Both the position numbers and the translations under genes were made by a program. Positions 51,414 through 62,160 of a DNA stretch of 64,000 nt are shown one piece after another (the first letter of the stretch is position 1; each line of letters starts with the position of its first letter). The notes beneath the pieces are model-generated. The model did not search any database, was not told the origin of the DNA, and saw only the letters and a list, made by a program, of their open reading frames with translations. Source of the stretch: an uncultured Eubacteriales bacterium (GTDB lineage Bacteria; Bacillota; Clostridia; Peptostreptococcales; Anaerovoracaceae); the NCBI GenBank assembly GCA_902763505.1, contig CACWSO010000003.1, positions 1-64,000 on the forward strand, in the 5' to 3' direction.

Positions 51414-53165
51414 ATGAGCAAAGTACTCGCAAACAGATATGAACTGTTCGAGAGAGTAGGGGAAGGCGGAATGTCCGTGGTCTACAAGGCCAAGGACAGA
51501 CTTCTCAATAGATTTGTAGCGATCAAAATCCTCAAGCCTGAATTCATAGGGGACCAGAAGTTCATCGAGAGTTTCAGAAGAGAATCGCAGAACGCTGCAA
51601 GCATGAGCCATCCGAACATCGTAAACATCTACGATGTAGGAAGGGAAGGCAACATCCATTACATCGTCATGGAGCTGATCGAAGGAAGAGCGCTCAGTGA
51701 CTACATCAGGGAACAGGGACCGATGGCCTACCCGAAGGTGATTGCCTTGTCGAAACAGATCGCATCCGCTCTTGCCTTTGCGCACAAGAACCATATCATC
51801 CATAGGGATGTGAAGCCGCACAATGTCATGATCACGCCGAACGGTACGGCGAAGATCACAGACTTCGGTATTGCAAAGGCAGTCAATGCGGCGACAATCG
51901 TAGACAATACAGACGGCATCGTCGGATCCGTTCACTACTTCTCACCGGAACAGGCGAGAGGCGGATACGTGGATGAGAAGTCCGATATCTATTCACTGGG
52001 TATCGTGATGTACGAGATGCTTACGGGACAGGTTCCGTTCGATGGAGACAATCCTGTCAATATTGCGCTGCAGCACATCAACAGTGAGATGACGCCGCCG
52101 TCACAGTTGGTGGACGGTGTGCCGCCTGCACTGGAGCACATCATCATGAAGTGCTGTGACAAATATCCGGTCAACAGATACGCATCCGCGGACGATCTGA
52201 TTGAAGCGCTGAACAATCTGGAGTTCGTGGGCAGCGTCGTCGGCGATTCCGTGCTCATGGGAACCGCAGGCAGAGACACGACAGTGATTCGCCCTCATAA
52301 GGGGAAGGGACCGATCGCCAAGACTGATTACGACGACGGAGAAGAGGAATTTGAAGAGCCGGAAGGCAGAAAACATAAAGAAAAGAAAAAGAAGAACAAC
52401 AAGAGAATCATCCTCATTGCAGCCATTGCTGCAGCTGTGATTGCGGTGCTCATCGGCGTGCTGGCGCTCACCGGCGGTGAAGAGATCGAGGCGCCTGACT
52501 TCAAGGGCATGACCATGCAGCAGGCACAGGATCTGGCGGAGAAGATGGACATCAAGGTCAAGGAAGGCGACGAAGTCATCAGCGATGAAGTGGACAAGGG
52601 CCTCATCGTATCCCAGACTCCGGAAGCAGGTCAGACCATCAAGACGGGAAGCACGATTACAGTCAATATCAGCAAGGGCCTGGGAGACGGCAGTGTTCCG
52701 GATCTGACGGGCAAGATGAAGGATGAACTTTCGGATTATCTGGAAGCGGCCGGATTCAAGCTGGGCGCTGTTACAACAAAAGCCAGCGATGAGCCGGAAG
52801 GAACGGTTCTGAGCCAGAACCCGAAGGCCGGTTCAGAAGTTGAGAAAGGAACCGCCATCGACGTCGTCGTCAGTGATGGTTCCAAGGCAAAAGCAACCGT
52901 CCCTTATCTGGTCGGCAAGTCACTTTCAGAAGCGCAGAGCGAACTGGCAGAAGCAGGTCTTAAGACAGGCAACGTCGGTTACGACTTCAGCTCTTCCTAT
53001 GCGGAAGGTGAAGTAATGTGGCAGCAGTACGATGCCGGTGCATCCATCGACAAGGGCTCTTCTGTGAAACTGAGAGTCAGCAAAGGGCCGGAACCGACAA
53101 CGACTACAACAACAACTGCTGCGCCTGCGCCGACAGAACCTGAGCTGGACGGACCTGCAGACTAG
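51414..53165 (+). CDS. prkC: PASTA-domain Ser/Thr kinase PrkC/Stk
   Basis: Membrane kinase sensing muropeptides or lipid II. Residues 1-265 form the kinase (GEGGMSVVYKA, VAIKILK, catalytic HRDVKPHNVMI, ITDFGIAKA). A basic juxtamembrane stretch follows, then one transmembrane helix at about 327-347 and three extracellular PASTA repeats, each ending in a VxxSxG-type strand (VNISKG, VVVSDG, LRVSKG). The C-terminus is a Thr/Pro-rich tail. AGGAGG precedes the ATG. One exact 10-mer at 51872-51881 encodes part of GIAKAV. rsgA follows after 4 bases. Confidence 0.96.
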   Translation: MSKVLANRYELFERVGEGGMSVVYKAKDRLLNRFVAIKILKPEFIGDQKFIESFRRESQNAASMSHPNIVNIYDVGREGNIHYIVMELIEGRALSDYIREQGPMAYPKVIALSKQIASALAFAHKNHIIHRDVKPHNVMITPNGTAKITDFGIAKAVNAATIVDNTDGIVGSVHYFSPEQARGGYVDEKSDIYSLGIVMYEMLTGQVPFDGDNPVNIALQHINSEMTPPSQLVDGVPPALEHIIMKCCDKYPVNRYASADDLIEALNNLEFVGSVVGDSVLMGTAGRDTTVIRPHKGKGPIAKTDYDDGEEEFEEPEGRKHKEKKKKNNKRIILIAAIAAAVIAVLIGVLALTGGEEIEAPDFKGMTMQQAQDLAEKMDIKVKEGDEVISDEVDKGLIVSQTPEAGQTIKTGSTITVNISKGLGDGSVPDLTGKMKDELSDYLEAAGFKLGAVTTKASDEPEGTVLSQNPKAGSEVEKGTAIDVVVSDGSKAKATVPYLVGKSLSEAQSELAEAGLKTGNVGYDFSSSYAEGEVMWQQYDAGASIDKGSSVKLRVSKGPEPTTTTTTTAAPAPTEPELDGPAD

Positions 53166-53169
53166 CAAT

Positions 53170-54024
53170 ATGAGAGGAACAATTATCAAAGGAATCGCCG
53201 GATTTTATTATGTGAAATCCGGCGAAACAGTATACAGATGCAGGGCGAAAGGCACCTTCAAAGAGAAAGGAATCAAGCCTGCAGTCGGAGATGAAGTCCG
53301 TTTTCAGGTAGGAACAGAGGAGGACAACACTCTTGTTACGGAGATCCTGCCTCGAAAAAACGTTTTCATCAGACCATTTGTGTCAAATGTGGATTGCTTC
53401 GTCATCGTGGCGGCAGCGAAGAAACCTGCGCCGATTCTGCAGACCATAGACCGGTTTCTGGTGATGGCGGAGAAGGCACAGACAGACATCGTCTTTTGCA
53501 TCAACAAGTGCGACCTCAAAGGAAAGCAGGATGAGCTGAAGGAGATCTATGAACCTCTTTATCCAACTGTCTGCATCGGGCAGGGGATGGAAGAAGGACT
53601 CGAAGAACTCAAGCAGCTGATCAAAGGGAAGAAGGCAGCGCTTGCGGGCGCTTCCGGCGTCGGCAAATCGACCATCCTGAACAGACTGCATCCGGAGGCG
53701 CAGATGGAGACCGGCAATATCAGCAGGAAGTCCCAGCGAGGTAAGCATACGACAAGGCACAGCGAGCTATTTACCCTCGATGAAGAAGGAACCATGATAT
53801 TCGACACACCGGGTTTCACGTCCTTCGATATTCTGACTGCAGAAGTGGATGAACTCCAGTTCCTATATCCAGAGATCGGTGCTTTTGCAGGGAAGTGCAG
53901 ATACGATAACTGCAGACATCTGGCGGAACCGGAATGCGCTGTGAAGCAGGCTCTGGAAGAGGGGCGGATCAGCGCAAGCAGATACAGATCATACAAAGAG
54001 CAGATGGAGGAACTACTGAAATGA
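53170..54024 (+). CDS. rsgA: Small ribosomal subunit biogenesis GTPase RsgA
   Basis: Circularly permuted GTPase that checks 30S subunit maturation. The 284 residues show an N-terminal OB fold, INKCD (G4) before the P-loop GASGVGKSTILNRL (G1), then KHTTRH (G2) and DTPGF (G3), and a C-terminal zinc domain CRYDNCRHLAEPECAVKQAL. It follows prkC by 4 bases and overlaps rpe by 4 bases, so the run stp-prkC-rsgA-rpe is one transcript. Confidence 0.97.
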   Translation: MRGTIIKGIAGFYYVKSGETVYRCRAKGTFKEKGIKPAVGDEVRFQVGTEEDNTLVTEILPRKNVFIRPFVSNVDCFVIVAAAKKPAPILQTIDRFLVMAEKAQTDIVFCINKCDLKGKQDELKEIYEPLYPTVCIGQGMEEGLEELKQLIKGKKAALAGASGVGKSTILNRLHPEAQMETGNISRKSQRGKHTTRHSELFTLDEEGTMIFDTPGFTSFDILTAEVDELQFLYPEIGAFAGKCRYDNCRHLAEPECAVKQALEEGRISASRYRSYKEQMEELLK

Positions 54025-54680
54025 AAAAACTTGCACCATCAATACTGTCAGCGGATTTTTCGAAGCTGGCGGAAGACGTGGCGAAGATCGAAGCAGGCGG
54101 AGCGGACTACATTCACGTTGATGTTATGGACGGCCATTTCGTTCCGAACATCACCTATGGTCCGGTTGTTATGAAGAGCCTCTTGGGTAAGACAGATCTT
54201 CCATTTGATGTACATCTCATGATCGAGAATCCGGATCAGTATCTGGAGGATTTCGTAACACCGAACACCGCGTTCATCACCGTGCATCAGGAAGCCTGCA
54301 CACATCTGAACAGAACGATCCAGCACATCAAGTCGCTGGGCGTCAAGGCAGGCGTATCGCTGAATCCGGCAACATCACTGTCCACCCTGGACTACATTCT
54401 CGAAGATGTGGACATGGTGCTGATCATGTCTGTGAATCCGGGATTTGGCGGACAGAAGTTCATTCCTTCCGCTCTGGAGAAAATCAGGGAGCTCGCTGAG
54501 ATCAGGCGTGCGGAAGAACTTGATTTTGAAATAGAGATCGACGGTGGAGCAAATCTGGATAACGTTCAGGAAATCGTATCCGCCGGAACAGATATAGTCG
54601 TTGCAGGATCCGCCGTTTTCAAAACGCCGGATATCGAGGAAACCACGAAGCAGTTCATCAGTAAGATAAGGAGCGTCTAA
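54021..54680 (+). CDS. rpe: Ribulose-phosphate 3-epimerase
   Basis: Interconverts ribulose 5-phosphate and xylulose 5-phosphate. A 219-residue TIM barrel with APSILSADFSKL, HVDVMDGHFVPNIT (metal His and catalytic Asp), HLMIENP, MSVNPGFGGQKFI and EIDGGAN. The start is ATG 54021, overlapping the rsgA stop (ATGA), with GGAGG 10 bases upstream. plsX begins directly after the stop. Confidence 0.97.
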   Translation: MKKLAPSILSADFSKLAEDVAKIEAGGADYIHVDVMDGHFVPNITYGPVVMKSLLGKTDLPFDVHLMIENPDQYLEDFVTPNTAFITVHQEACTHLNRTIQHIKSLGVKAGVSLNPATSLSTLDYILEDVDMVLIMSVNPGFGGQKFIPSALEKIRELAEIRRAEELDFEIEIDGGANLDNVQEIVSAGTDIVVAGSAVFKTPDIEETTKQFISKIRSV

Positions 54681-55676
54681 ATGAGAATCATACTTGACGG
54701 AATGGGCGGCGATAACGCGCCTGCAGAAATCGTGAAGGGCGCAGTAAGCGCAGCACAGCAGATCGATGACGAAATCTATATTGTCGGAAAACCTGACGCC
54801 ATCAATATGCATCTCAAAAAATGCAAATATGAAGGCAGTCGGATTCACATCGTTCCGGCCAGTGAAGTCATTACGATGGAAGATAGTCCGGTCAAAGCCA
54901 TCAGAAGCAAGAAGGATTCCTCCCTTGTCGTGGGACTCAACATGCTCAAGAGCGGAGAAGGCGACATGTTCGTCTCCGCCGGAAACACAGGAGCGTTGAT
55001 CGTCGGATCCAGACTTCTGCTCGGCAGGATCAAAGGCGTTGACAGACCTGCTCTCGCCAGCATCTATCCGGATATGACAGGCGGAGAACCTGTTTTGCTG
55101 GTCGACGCAGGAGCAAGCTCTGAATCAAAGGCAAGAAATCTTTTGGAATACGGACTCATGGGAAGCATTTACCTTGAGAACGTATGGGGAAGAGACAACC
55201 CGACCGTCGGTCTGGTGAATCTGGGTGCGGAAGAGAGCAAAGGCTCCAGCGTCACCAAGGATGCATTCAAGCTGCTGGACAACTCCAATCTGAACTTCAT
55301 CGGAAACGTAGAAGGAAGAGAAGTGCCGACCGGCGTCTGCGACATCATCGTCTGCGACGGATTTACGGGAAATGTCATTCTGAAACTGACGGAAGGCGTC
55401 TCACTGAGCATCTTCAAACTGATCAAGGATACGCTGAAGAGCGGCGCGAAAGCCATGCTGGGCGGTGCTCTTGTCAAATCCAAACTGACAGCGCTCAAAG
55501 ATGAGTTTGATTACGAAGAGTATGGCGGAGCTCCGGTCCTTGGTGTCAACGGACCGGTCATCAAGATGCACGGATCTTCAACAGCGCGCGCGGTTAAGAG
55601 CGCAATCATCAGAGGACTTCCTTACGCCAGAGAGAACGTTGTGGATATCATCAAGCAGGAGATGCTTGAAATATGA
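54681..55676 (+). CDS. plsX: Phosphate acyltransferase PlsX
   Basis: Makes acyl-phosphate from acyl-ACP for phospholipid synthesis; PlsY, encoded further on, uses the product. The 331 residues match the family: ILDGMGGDNAPAEIVKGA, MFVSAGNTGALIVGS, GFTGNVILKLTEG and GGAPVLGVNGPVIKMHGSS. It abuts rpe and overlaps rnc by 4 bases. The acyl carrier protein gene often placed between plsX and rnc is absent here. Confidence 0.97.
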   Translation: MRIILDGMGGDNAPAEIVKGAVSAAQQIDDEIYIVGKPDAINMHLKKCKYEGSRIHIVPASEVITMEDSPVKAIRSKKDSSLVVGLNMLKSGEGDMFVSAGNTGALIVGSRLLLGRIKGVDRPALASIYPDMTGGEPVLLVDAGASSESKARNLLEYGLMGSIYLENVWGRDNPTVGLVNLGAEESKGSSVTKDAFKLLDNSNLNFIGNVEGREVPTGVCDIIVCDGFTGNVILKLTEGVSLSIFKLIKDTLKSGAKAMLGGALVKSKLTALKDEFDYEEYGGAPVLGVNGPVIKMHGSSTARAVKSAIIRGLPYARENVVDIIKQEMLEI

Positions 55677-56365
55677 AAACCATAGAAGAGAAAATCGGAT
55701 ACAGTTTCAGGGACAAAGGGCTGCTGCAAACAGCCCTCACACACAGTTCCTATGCGAGAGACAGAAACGGGCTGGGCGATTACAATGAACGCCTGGAGTT
55801 TCTTGGCGACGCGATGCTGGACGCCATTGCGGCGGAAGAACTGTACAAGGTATTCTCTGACAGAGAAGAAGGATTTCTCTCACGAACAAGGGCGAGCCTT
55901 GTCTGCGAGAGATTCCTTTTTGAAGTAGCGCAGCAGTTGGAACTGGGAAACTACTTAAGGCTGGGTGCAGGAGAGAAGAAAACGGGAGGAAGAGAGAGAC
56001 CTTCCATCCTGGCAGACGCTGTGGAGGCTATCATCGGAGCCGTTTTTCTGGACGGCGGATATGAAGCGGCCAGAAGTGTCGTTCTGGAACTGCTCAAAGA
56101 CGGTTTCCGGGAAGTCAGGGAAGGCCGGACGATCATCACGGATTACAAGACAGCACTGCAGGAACTGCTGCAGGCAGAAGGAATCGCGGCGGCGGACATA
56201 CAGTATGTGGATGCGGGGCAGAGCGGCCCTGATCACGACAAAGTATTTACCGTCAGACTGAACATAAAAGGCATAGAAGAAGCCGAAGGGGTAGGAAAGA
56301 GTAAAAAACAAGCTCAGCAGGATGCGGCTGGGAAAGCACTTTCAAGGAGAAGACATGCTATTTAA
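55673..56365 (+). CDS. rnc: Ribonuclease III
   Basis: Double-strand-specific endonuclease for rRNA and mRNA processing. The 230 residues have the signature NERLEFLGDAMLDAIAAEEL with catalytic Glu and Asp, LADAVEAIIGAVFLDGG, and a C-terminal double-strand RNA-binding domain (about 160-228) ending with KKQAQQDAAGKAL. It overlaps plsX by 4 bases and smc by 11 bases. Confidence 0.97.
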   Translation: MKTIEEKIGYSFRDKGLLQTALTHSSYARDRNGLGDYNERLEFLGDAMLDAIAAEELYKVFSDREEGFLSRTRASLVCERFLFEVAQQLELGNYLRLGAGEKKTGGRERPSILADAVEAIIGAVFLDGGYEAARSVVLELLKDGFREVREGRTIITDYKTALQELLQAEGIAAADIQYVDAGQSGPDHDKVFTVRLNIKGIEEAEGVGKSKKQAQQDAAGKALSRRRHAI

Positions 56366-59300
56366 GAGAATAGAAATGCACGGGTTCAAGTCATTTGCGG
56401 AACCCATCACAATTGAATTCAACGAGGGAATCACCGGAATTGTCGGACCGAACGGCAGCGGCAAAAGCAACATCAGTGACGCTGTCAGATGGGTTCTGGG
56501 CGAACAGAGCCCGAAGATGCTGCGCGGCGGCAAGATGGAAGAAGTCATCTTCAACGGAACTGACAGCAGGAAAGCACGCGGCATGGCCGAGGTCACCCTT
56601 TTTATCGATAACAGCGACGGCAGTCTGCCGATCGATTACAAAGAAGTTGCCATTACAAGAAGGATGTTCCGCTCCGGTGAGAGCGAGTACCACATCAATG
56701 GCAACCAGTGCAGGCTGAGAGATATCCGTGAGCTCATCATGGATACGGGAATCGGCGTTGACGGATATTCCCTGATCGGACAGGGCAAGATTGCCGATAT
56801 CATCAGCAATAAGACCGAGTCACGCAGAGAGATCTTTGAAGAGGCTGCAGGTATCGTGGCCTACAGAACGAAGAAAGCGGAGGCGGAGAGAAAGCTGGCA
56901 TCCACCACGATCAACATGAACAGGGTGCAGGACATCATCGGTGAGATCGAAGGAAGAATCGACGGTCTGCGGGAAGACAGCGAAAAGGCGACAGAGTATC
57001 TGGAGCTGAGGGACAAACATAAATCCCTTGAGATCAACATTATTCTCAAGAATGTCGAAGGACTCGAAAGAAAGAATGAGTTCGCGGAAGAAGATCTGCG
57101 CAATGTCGTCTATAATCTGGAGAGACTCAAAGCGGAAAAAGAAAAACTGGAAGAATCGATCAACGAGAGCAACAGCAGAAATGAACGGTTGGAAGCTCTT
57201 TCTGTTGATGCGCGTGAGACGCTCATCAAGTCCATCGACAGATTGAATCTGGCTGTTAACAAGAGCGAAGTCGACAAAGAGAGAATGACCGCCATCGAGG
57301 ATAACACCGCCAGAATCAGTGAAGAGCTGAAGACACTCGAAGAGAAGAAAGAGAGAGAAGAATCCAACGCGGGAAGCTTTTTGCAGCAGAAGGAAGAAGC
57401 CGACAAGCAGGCGGAGGAAGCAGAAACGCAGCTCGAAGAAAAAGTTGAAAAATACAATGCGGTTGCAGATGCATTGAGTCAGCTGGGAGAGGAAGCGGAT
57501 GCCTGCAGGAACAGCATCTACAGCCTTTCCTCAGAGATTTCAGCATGCAACTCAGAAATCAGCAGCATGGAGCTCATCATCGAAACGCTGGAGAAGAGAA
57601 AAGCTGCGCTGCTGAATGAGCGTAATGCAGGAGAGGACACGGAGAACAGCACGCGAAAAGATCTTGAAGAAGCACAGAAAGAAAGGGATCAAATCGCAGC
57701 GGAAATCGAACGCGTGAAGGAAGAAAAAATCGACTCTGAGGAAGCTCATGAAGCGGCTCTGAAAGAAGAGCGCCAGCTGTCGCAGGCGGAGGAAGAGCTG
57801 AAGCTCTCCCTGGAGAGAATGACAGCGCGCTTCAAGACCATCGAAGAGATGGAGAGCAATTACGAAGGATATACCAGCGCAGTAAAGCACGTCATGAGAT
57901 CCAAGATGCCGGGAATACACGGCGTTATCGCAGAGCTCATCACGGTGCCTGCCGGATATGAGACAGCCATTGAAACAGCTCTGGGTCAGTCCCTGCAGAA
58001 CATCGTCTGCGACGATGACAAGAGCGCACGCAGAGCCATTGAGTCACTGAAGGAAAACAAGGCCGGAAGAATGACATTCCTGCCGATCAAATCCATCAGA
58101 GGCAGAGAAAGACCGAACAAAAAAATTGCGGAAGAACCGGGCTTTGTTGGTTTTGCACCTGACTGCATCACTTATGATAAGAAGTTTGAAAATATCATCA
58201 GCTATCTTCTGGGCAGAGTCGTCGTCGTAAGAGATCTGGAGCATGCACTGCGGATTTCCAAACTGGACTTTGATCTTCTGACTGTTACGATGGACGGCGA
58301 GATCATCAATGCCAGAGGCGCCATCACAGGAGGAAGGTTCAAACATAAATCAGCGAACATCCTCGACAGAAGGACAGAGATGGCCAACCTCGAAAAGAGC
58401 ATCAAAGAGGGCTCAGAGAAGCAGGAATTCTACAGCAGCAAGCTGGAAGGCCTGAAGGATGAAATCAAGAGTCTGGCTGACGACATCGTTGAACTCGATG
58501 AGAAGCAGAGAGGACTTGAGAGTTCCCTGATGCTCAAAGAAAGCGCCATCAGCGTTGCCAAGAGCGTTCTCGATGATATGGTCAGCAGCGCCGACAGGGT
58601 CGATAGAGAGCTGGAGAGCATTCAGCAGGAGCAGGAAAATTCCAACGGGATCATCGAAAAGGTCAAAGCAGATCTGAAAGCAAAGCAGGATGCGGTCGCG
58701 GAAGCGGAGAAGACTTGTGAAGAGAAGCTCAGTCTGTACGAGACCAAAAAGACTGAAGCAAACGAAATCAATGAAGAAATCATCGCAGCGAGAATCCTCG
58801 TTACCACATGCAATGAGAAAAAAACTCATGCTGATGATCTTGCCGACAGGATCAAGGCTTCCATTGCTGAAATCACCACAGATATAGAAACCAGAAAACG
58901 CCAGATGGCCATTCTGGAAGAAGAGAAGAGTCAGATTACGGAAGGACACGTGGACATCGATGAGATGATCCGCGGACTGGAGGATGCTAAAGCAACGGCG
59001 GAAGAACGTCTGCAGACTGTGACCGATGAGAAGGCGGCTCTGACAGCCAGCCTCGCGTCACTGAACAATGAAAGGGAGGAACTGACCGGTAAGATTCAGG
59101 GATTCCAGGATCAGAAGTACGATCTGGATGTGCGCAAGGCGAAGAATGACACCCAGCTTGAGACATACAAAGAGAAGCTTTGGGAGGACTTCGAAGTGTC
59201 CTACATCCAGGCCATGGAATTCAAGTCCGAAGACTTCGTCATGTCCAGGGCGGTCAAGGAAAACAGACAGATCAAGAACCGCATCAGAGAACTGGGTGAG

Positions 59301-59906
59301 GTAAACGTAGGCGCCATTGAAGAATACAAGCAGGTGAGCGAGCGTTACGAGTTCCTCACAAATGAACGCGCCGATGTTCAGAAAGCCATGGATGATCTCA
59401 ATGGCATCATCAACGAGATGGACAAAACCATCCGCAAGAAGTTTAAGGAGAGTTTTGATCAGATCGTCATCAATTTTGAGAAACAGTTCCAGGATCTCTT
59501 TGGAGGAGGACACGCGGAACTCAGACTGTCCGACGAAAACGATCCTTTGGAATCGAATATCGATATCATCGCGCAGCCGCCTGGAAAGAAACTGCAGAAT
59601 ATCAATCTGCTCTCCGGCGGAGAGAAAACACTGACAGCCATTGCACTGATGTTTGCAGTTCTGCAGGCGAAGCCGACGCCGTTCTGCATTCTGGACGAGG
59701 TCGAGGCGGCTCTGGACGACGCCAACATCGATCGGTTCATCAAGTGCCTGCGGCAGTTCGACGGCATTCAGTTTACACTGGTAACCCACCAGAAGGCGAC
59801 CATGGAACAGGCAGATGTTCTCTACGGCGTCACCATGCCGGAGAAGGGCGTCTCCAAGGTGCTTTCCCTGTCGCTGGAAGACGACCTGAGCAAATACAGT
59901 AACTAG
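56355..59906 (+). CDS. smc: Chromosome segregation ATPase SMC
   Basis: Condenses and organises the chromosome with ScpA/ScpB. The 1183 residues show the N-terminal head with Walker A VGPNGSGKSNI, coiled coil 1 (about 170-500), the hinge (about 515-680, with GALGQSL-like ETALGQSLQNIV and GGRF), coiled coil 2, and the C-terminal head with signature LLSGGEKTLTAIAL and Walker B FCILDEVEAALDDAN. The start at 56355 follows AAGGAGA and lies inside rnc. rnc-smc-ftsY is the standard order. Confidence 0.98.
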   Translation: MLFKRIEMHGFKSFAEPITIEFNEGITGIVGPNGSGKSNISDAVRWVLGEQSPKMLRGGKMEEVIFNGTDSRKARGMAEVTLFIDNSDGSLPIDYKEVAITRRMFRSGESEYHINGNQCRLRDIRELIMDTGIGVDGYSLIGQGKIADIISNKTESRREIFEEAAGIVAYRTKKAEAERKLASTTINMNRVQDIIGEIEGRIDGLREDSEKATEYLELRDKHKSLEINIILKNVEGLERKNEFAEEDLRNVVYNLERLKAEKEKLEESINESNSRNERLEALSVDARETLIKSIDRLNLAVNKSEVDKERMTAIEDNTARISEELKTLEEKKEREESNAGSFLQQKEEADKQAEEAETQLEEKVEKYNAVADALSQLGEEADACRNSIYSLSSEISACNSEISSMELIIETLEKRKAALLNERNAGEDTENSTRKDLEEAQKERDQIAAEIERVKEEKIDSEEAHEAALKEERQLSQAEEELKLSLERMTARFKTIEEMESNYEGYTSAVKHVMRSKMPGIHGVIAELITVPAGYETAIETALGQSLQNIVCDDDKSARRAIESLKENKAGRMTFLPIKSIRGRERPNKKIAEEPGFVGFAPDCITYDKKFENIISYLLGRVVVVRDLEHALRISKLDFDLLTVTMDGEIINARGAITGGRFKHKSANILDRRTEMANLEKSIKEGSEKQEFYSSKLEGLKDEIKSLADDIVELDEKQRGLESSLMLKESAISVAKSVLDDMVSSADRVDRELESIQQEQENSNGIIEKVKADLKAKQDAVAEAEKTCEEKLSLYETKKTEANEINEEIIAARILVTTCNEKKTHADDLADRIKASIAEITTDIETRKRQMAILEEEKSQITEGHVDIDEMIRGLEDAKATAEERLQTVTDEKAALTASLASLNNEREELTGKIQGFQDQKYDLDVRKAKNDTQLETYKEKLWEDFEVSYIQAMEFKSEDFVMSRAVKENRQIKNRIRELGEVNVGAIEEYKQVSERYEFLTNERADVQKAMDDLNGIINEMDKTIRKKFKESFDQIVINFEKQFQDLFGGGHAELRLSDENDPLESNIDIIAQPPGKKLQNINLLSGGEKTLTAIALMFAVLQAKPTPFCILDEVEAALDDANIDRFIKCLRQFDGIQFTLVTHQKATMEQADVLYGVTMPEKGVSKVLSLSLEDDLSKYSN

Positions 59907-59919
59907 AGCAACCTTTTGC

Positions 59920-59929
59920 TGCAAAAGCA
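59920..59929 (+). repeat. Near-match to the 10-mer (TGCAAAAGCA) in the smc-ftsY gap
   Basis: One mismatch from TGCAAAGGCA. It overlaps a short dyad, CTTTTGC-T-GCAAAAG (59913-59927), in the 38-base gap, 13 bases after the smc stop. Confidence 0.5.
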
Positions 59930-59944
59930 ATACAGGAGAGATAC

Positions 59945-60835
59945 ATGTTAGGAGAGAAAAAAGGTTTTTTCGGGAGAATGTCAGAACGCATCAACGATGC
60001 GCTGATGATGAACCCGACAATAGATGAAGATTTCTTTGAAGAGCTGGAAGAGATTCTGATCACATCCGACATCGGGATGGAGACGACCATGAAGGTCGTC
60101 GAGACGCTCCGCAGCGAAGTCAAAGCCAACAACATGACCAAACCGAGTGTCATCAAAATCAGACTGGGCAAGATTATCGCTGATACGATCAACAAAGGCG
60201 AAGCCCAGAAACTTTCCGAGGAGAGCCCGCTCGTTATCCTCATGATCGGAATCAACGGAGGCGGCAAGACCACTTCCATAGGAAAGCTGGCCTACAAGCT
60301 CAAGAAAGAAGGCAGGACCGTTATGCTGGCCGCTGCGGATACGTTCCGTGCAGCGGCAAGTGAGCAGCTTGTCATCTGGGGCGAACGCGTAGGCGTCAAC
60401 GTTATCAGACACGCAGAAGGCGCGGATCCTTCCGCGGTCATTTACGACGCAATTCAGTCTGCGAAGGCGAAGAATATGGACGTGCTCATCTGCGATACAG
60501 CAGGAAGATTGCAGAATAAAAAGAATCTGATGGATGAGCTGGCCAAGATGAACAAGGTCATCGGCCGTGAATGGCCGGAAGCTGCCCGTGAAAACCTTCT
60601 CGTTCTCGATGCAACGACCGGCAAGAACGCTGTGTCACAGGTAGAGGAGTTTGGAGAAGCTGCCGGCATTACAGGAATTGTACTGACCAAGCTGGATGGT
60701 ACAGCCAAAGGCGGAATCGTGCTCACCATCGCCGATGAATATGATATGCCGGTCAAGTTCGTTGGACTGGGTGAGGGAATAGAAGATTTGGAAGAATTTG
60801 ATCCTCAGGATTTTGCGAAAGGGATATTTGAATGA
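59945..60835 (+). CDS. ftsY: Signal recognition particle receptor FtsY
   Basis: Membrane-associated GTPase that receives SRP-ribosome complexes. The 296 residues contain only the N and G domains; the long acidic A domain of proteobacterial FtsY is absent, as usual in Gram-positive bacteria. Motifs: P-loop [41 protein letters not shown] and [17 protein letters not shown] precedes the ATG. It overlaps der by 4 bases. Confidence 0.97.
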   Translation: MLGEKKGFFGRMSERINDALMMNPTIDEDFFEELEEILITSDIGMETTMKVVETLRSEVKANNMTKPSVIKIRLGKIIADTINKGEAQKLSEESPLVILMIGINGGGKTTSIGKLAYKLKKEGRTVMLAAADTFRAAASEQLVIWGERVGVNVIRHAEGADPSAVIYDAIQSAKAKNMDVLICDTAGRLQNKKNLMDELAKMNKVIGREWPEAARENLLVLDATTGKNAVSQVEEFGEAAGITGIVLTKLDGTAKGGIVLTIADEYDMPVKFVGLGEGIEDLEEFDPQDFAKGIFE

Positions 60836-62160
60836 GTTTGCCATTAGTTGCAGTAGTAGGACGACCTAATGTAGGCAAGTCGACATTCTTTAATAAAGTA
60901 GTAGGACGCCGGGTATCCATTGTGGAAGACACCCCTGGTGTTACGCGCGACAGAATCTATGCCGAAGCCGAATGGTGCGGCATCCATTTCGCGTTGATCG
61001 ATACGGGCGGCATCGAGCCGGACAGCAAGGACGTGATCCTGTCACAGATGCGTGAGCAGGCAGAGATGGCTATCGATACTTCCGACGTCATCCTTTTCAT
61101 GGTGGACGGCAAGGAAGGTCTTACGGCTGCGGACCGTGAAGTGGGCGAGATGCTCATGAAGACGGGCAAGAAGGTCATTCTGGCGGTCAACAAGATCGAC
61201 AGACCTGATCTGCCGGACGATTTCTATGACTTCTATGAGCTTGGTCTCGGTGAGCCGATTCCGATTTCTTCCGCGAACATGCTGAATCTGGGGGATCTTT
61301 TGGACGAAATCATTTCCAGTTTTCCGGAGGGAGCCGGAACAGAAGAGGACGATTCCATCAAAATCGCCATGATCGGCAAGCCGAATGTGGGCAAGTCTTC
61401 CCTGATTAACAAGATTCTGGGAGAGAACCGCGTCATCGTTTCACCGATTGCGGGAACGACACGAGACTCCATCGATACGCCGTTTGAATTCGATGGTGAT
61501 CAGTACACTCTGATCGACACCGCGGGCATCCGCCGCAAGAGCAAAGTCAACGAAGACATCGAGAAGTTCAGTGTCATCCGCGCCGTCGCGGCAATCGAGC
61601 GTTGTGATGTCTGCATGCTCATGATTGACGCCCAGGAAGGCGTCACAGAACAGGATAAGAAGATCGCCGGTATCGCCCACGAAGCAGGCAAAGGCATCAT
61701 CATCCTCGTGAACAAGTGGGATCTGGTCGAAAAAGAGACCAATACCATGAAGAAGTTCCGCGAAGATATTGATGCAGAACTGGGATTCATGTCCTATGCG
61801 CCGAGCCTGTTCATCTCCGCCCTGACCGGGCAGAGAGTCAATCAGGTTATGGGGCTGGCAAAGGTCGTTGCTGAAAACCGCGCCATGCGTGTTCCGACGG
61901 GTCAGCTGAATACGATCATTACGGACGCAACCATGATGAAACAGCCTCCTTCCGACAAGGGAAAGAGACTCAAGATATACTATGTGACTCAGGTCGGTGT
62001 TAAGCCGCCTCTGTTCTCATTCAAGATAAACTCGAGACCGCTCATGCATTTCTCCTATTCCAGATATCTGGAGAATCAGATCAGGAAGGCCTTCGGGTTT
62101 GAAGGAACATCGCTCAAGTTCGTCTTCCGCGAGAAGGGCGAGAAAGAGGAGGAGATTTAA
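60832..62160 (+). CDS. der: Ribosome biogenesis GTPase Der (EngA)
   Basis: Double GTPase needed for 50S maturation. The 442 residues hold two G domains with P-loops [14 protein letters not shown] and [14 protein letters not shown], their NKID and NKWD motifs, and a C-terminal KH-like domain. It starts inside the ftsY stop (ATGA) and ends directly at plsY. Confidence 0.97.
   Translation: MSLPLVAVVGRPNVGKSTFFNKVVGRRVSIVEDTPGVTRDRIYAEAEWCGIHFALIDTGGIEPDSKDVILSQMREQAEMAIDTSDVILFMVDGKEGLTAADREVGEMLMKTGKKVILAVNKIDRPDLPDDFYDFYELGLGEPIPISSANMLNLGDLLDEIISSFPEGAGTEEDDSIKIAMIGKPNVGKSSLINKILGENRVIVSPIAGTTRDSIDTPFEFDGDQYTLIDTAGIRRKSKVNEDIEKFSVIRAVAAIERCDVCMLMIDAQEGVTEQDKKIAGIAHEAGKGIIILVNKWDLVEKETNTMKKFREDIDAELGFMSYAPSLFISALTGQRVNQVMGLAKVVAENRAMRVPTGQLNTIITDATMMKQPPSDKGKRLKIYYVTQVGVKPPLFSFKINSRPLMHFSYSRYLENQIRKAFGFEGTSLKFVFREKGEKEEEI

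Noticed and set aside
59058..59930. A 290-codon open frame on the minus strand opposite the smc end
   Set aside because: It covers the conserved C-terminal ATPase head of SMC in antisense; no ribosome binding site or homology is apparent.
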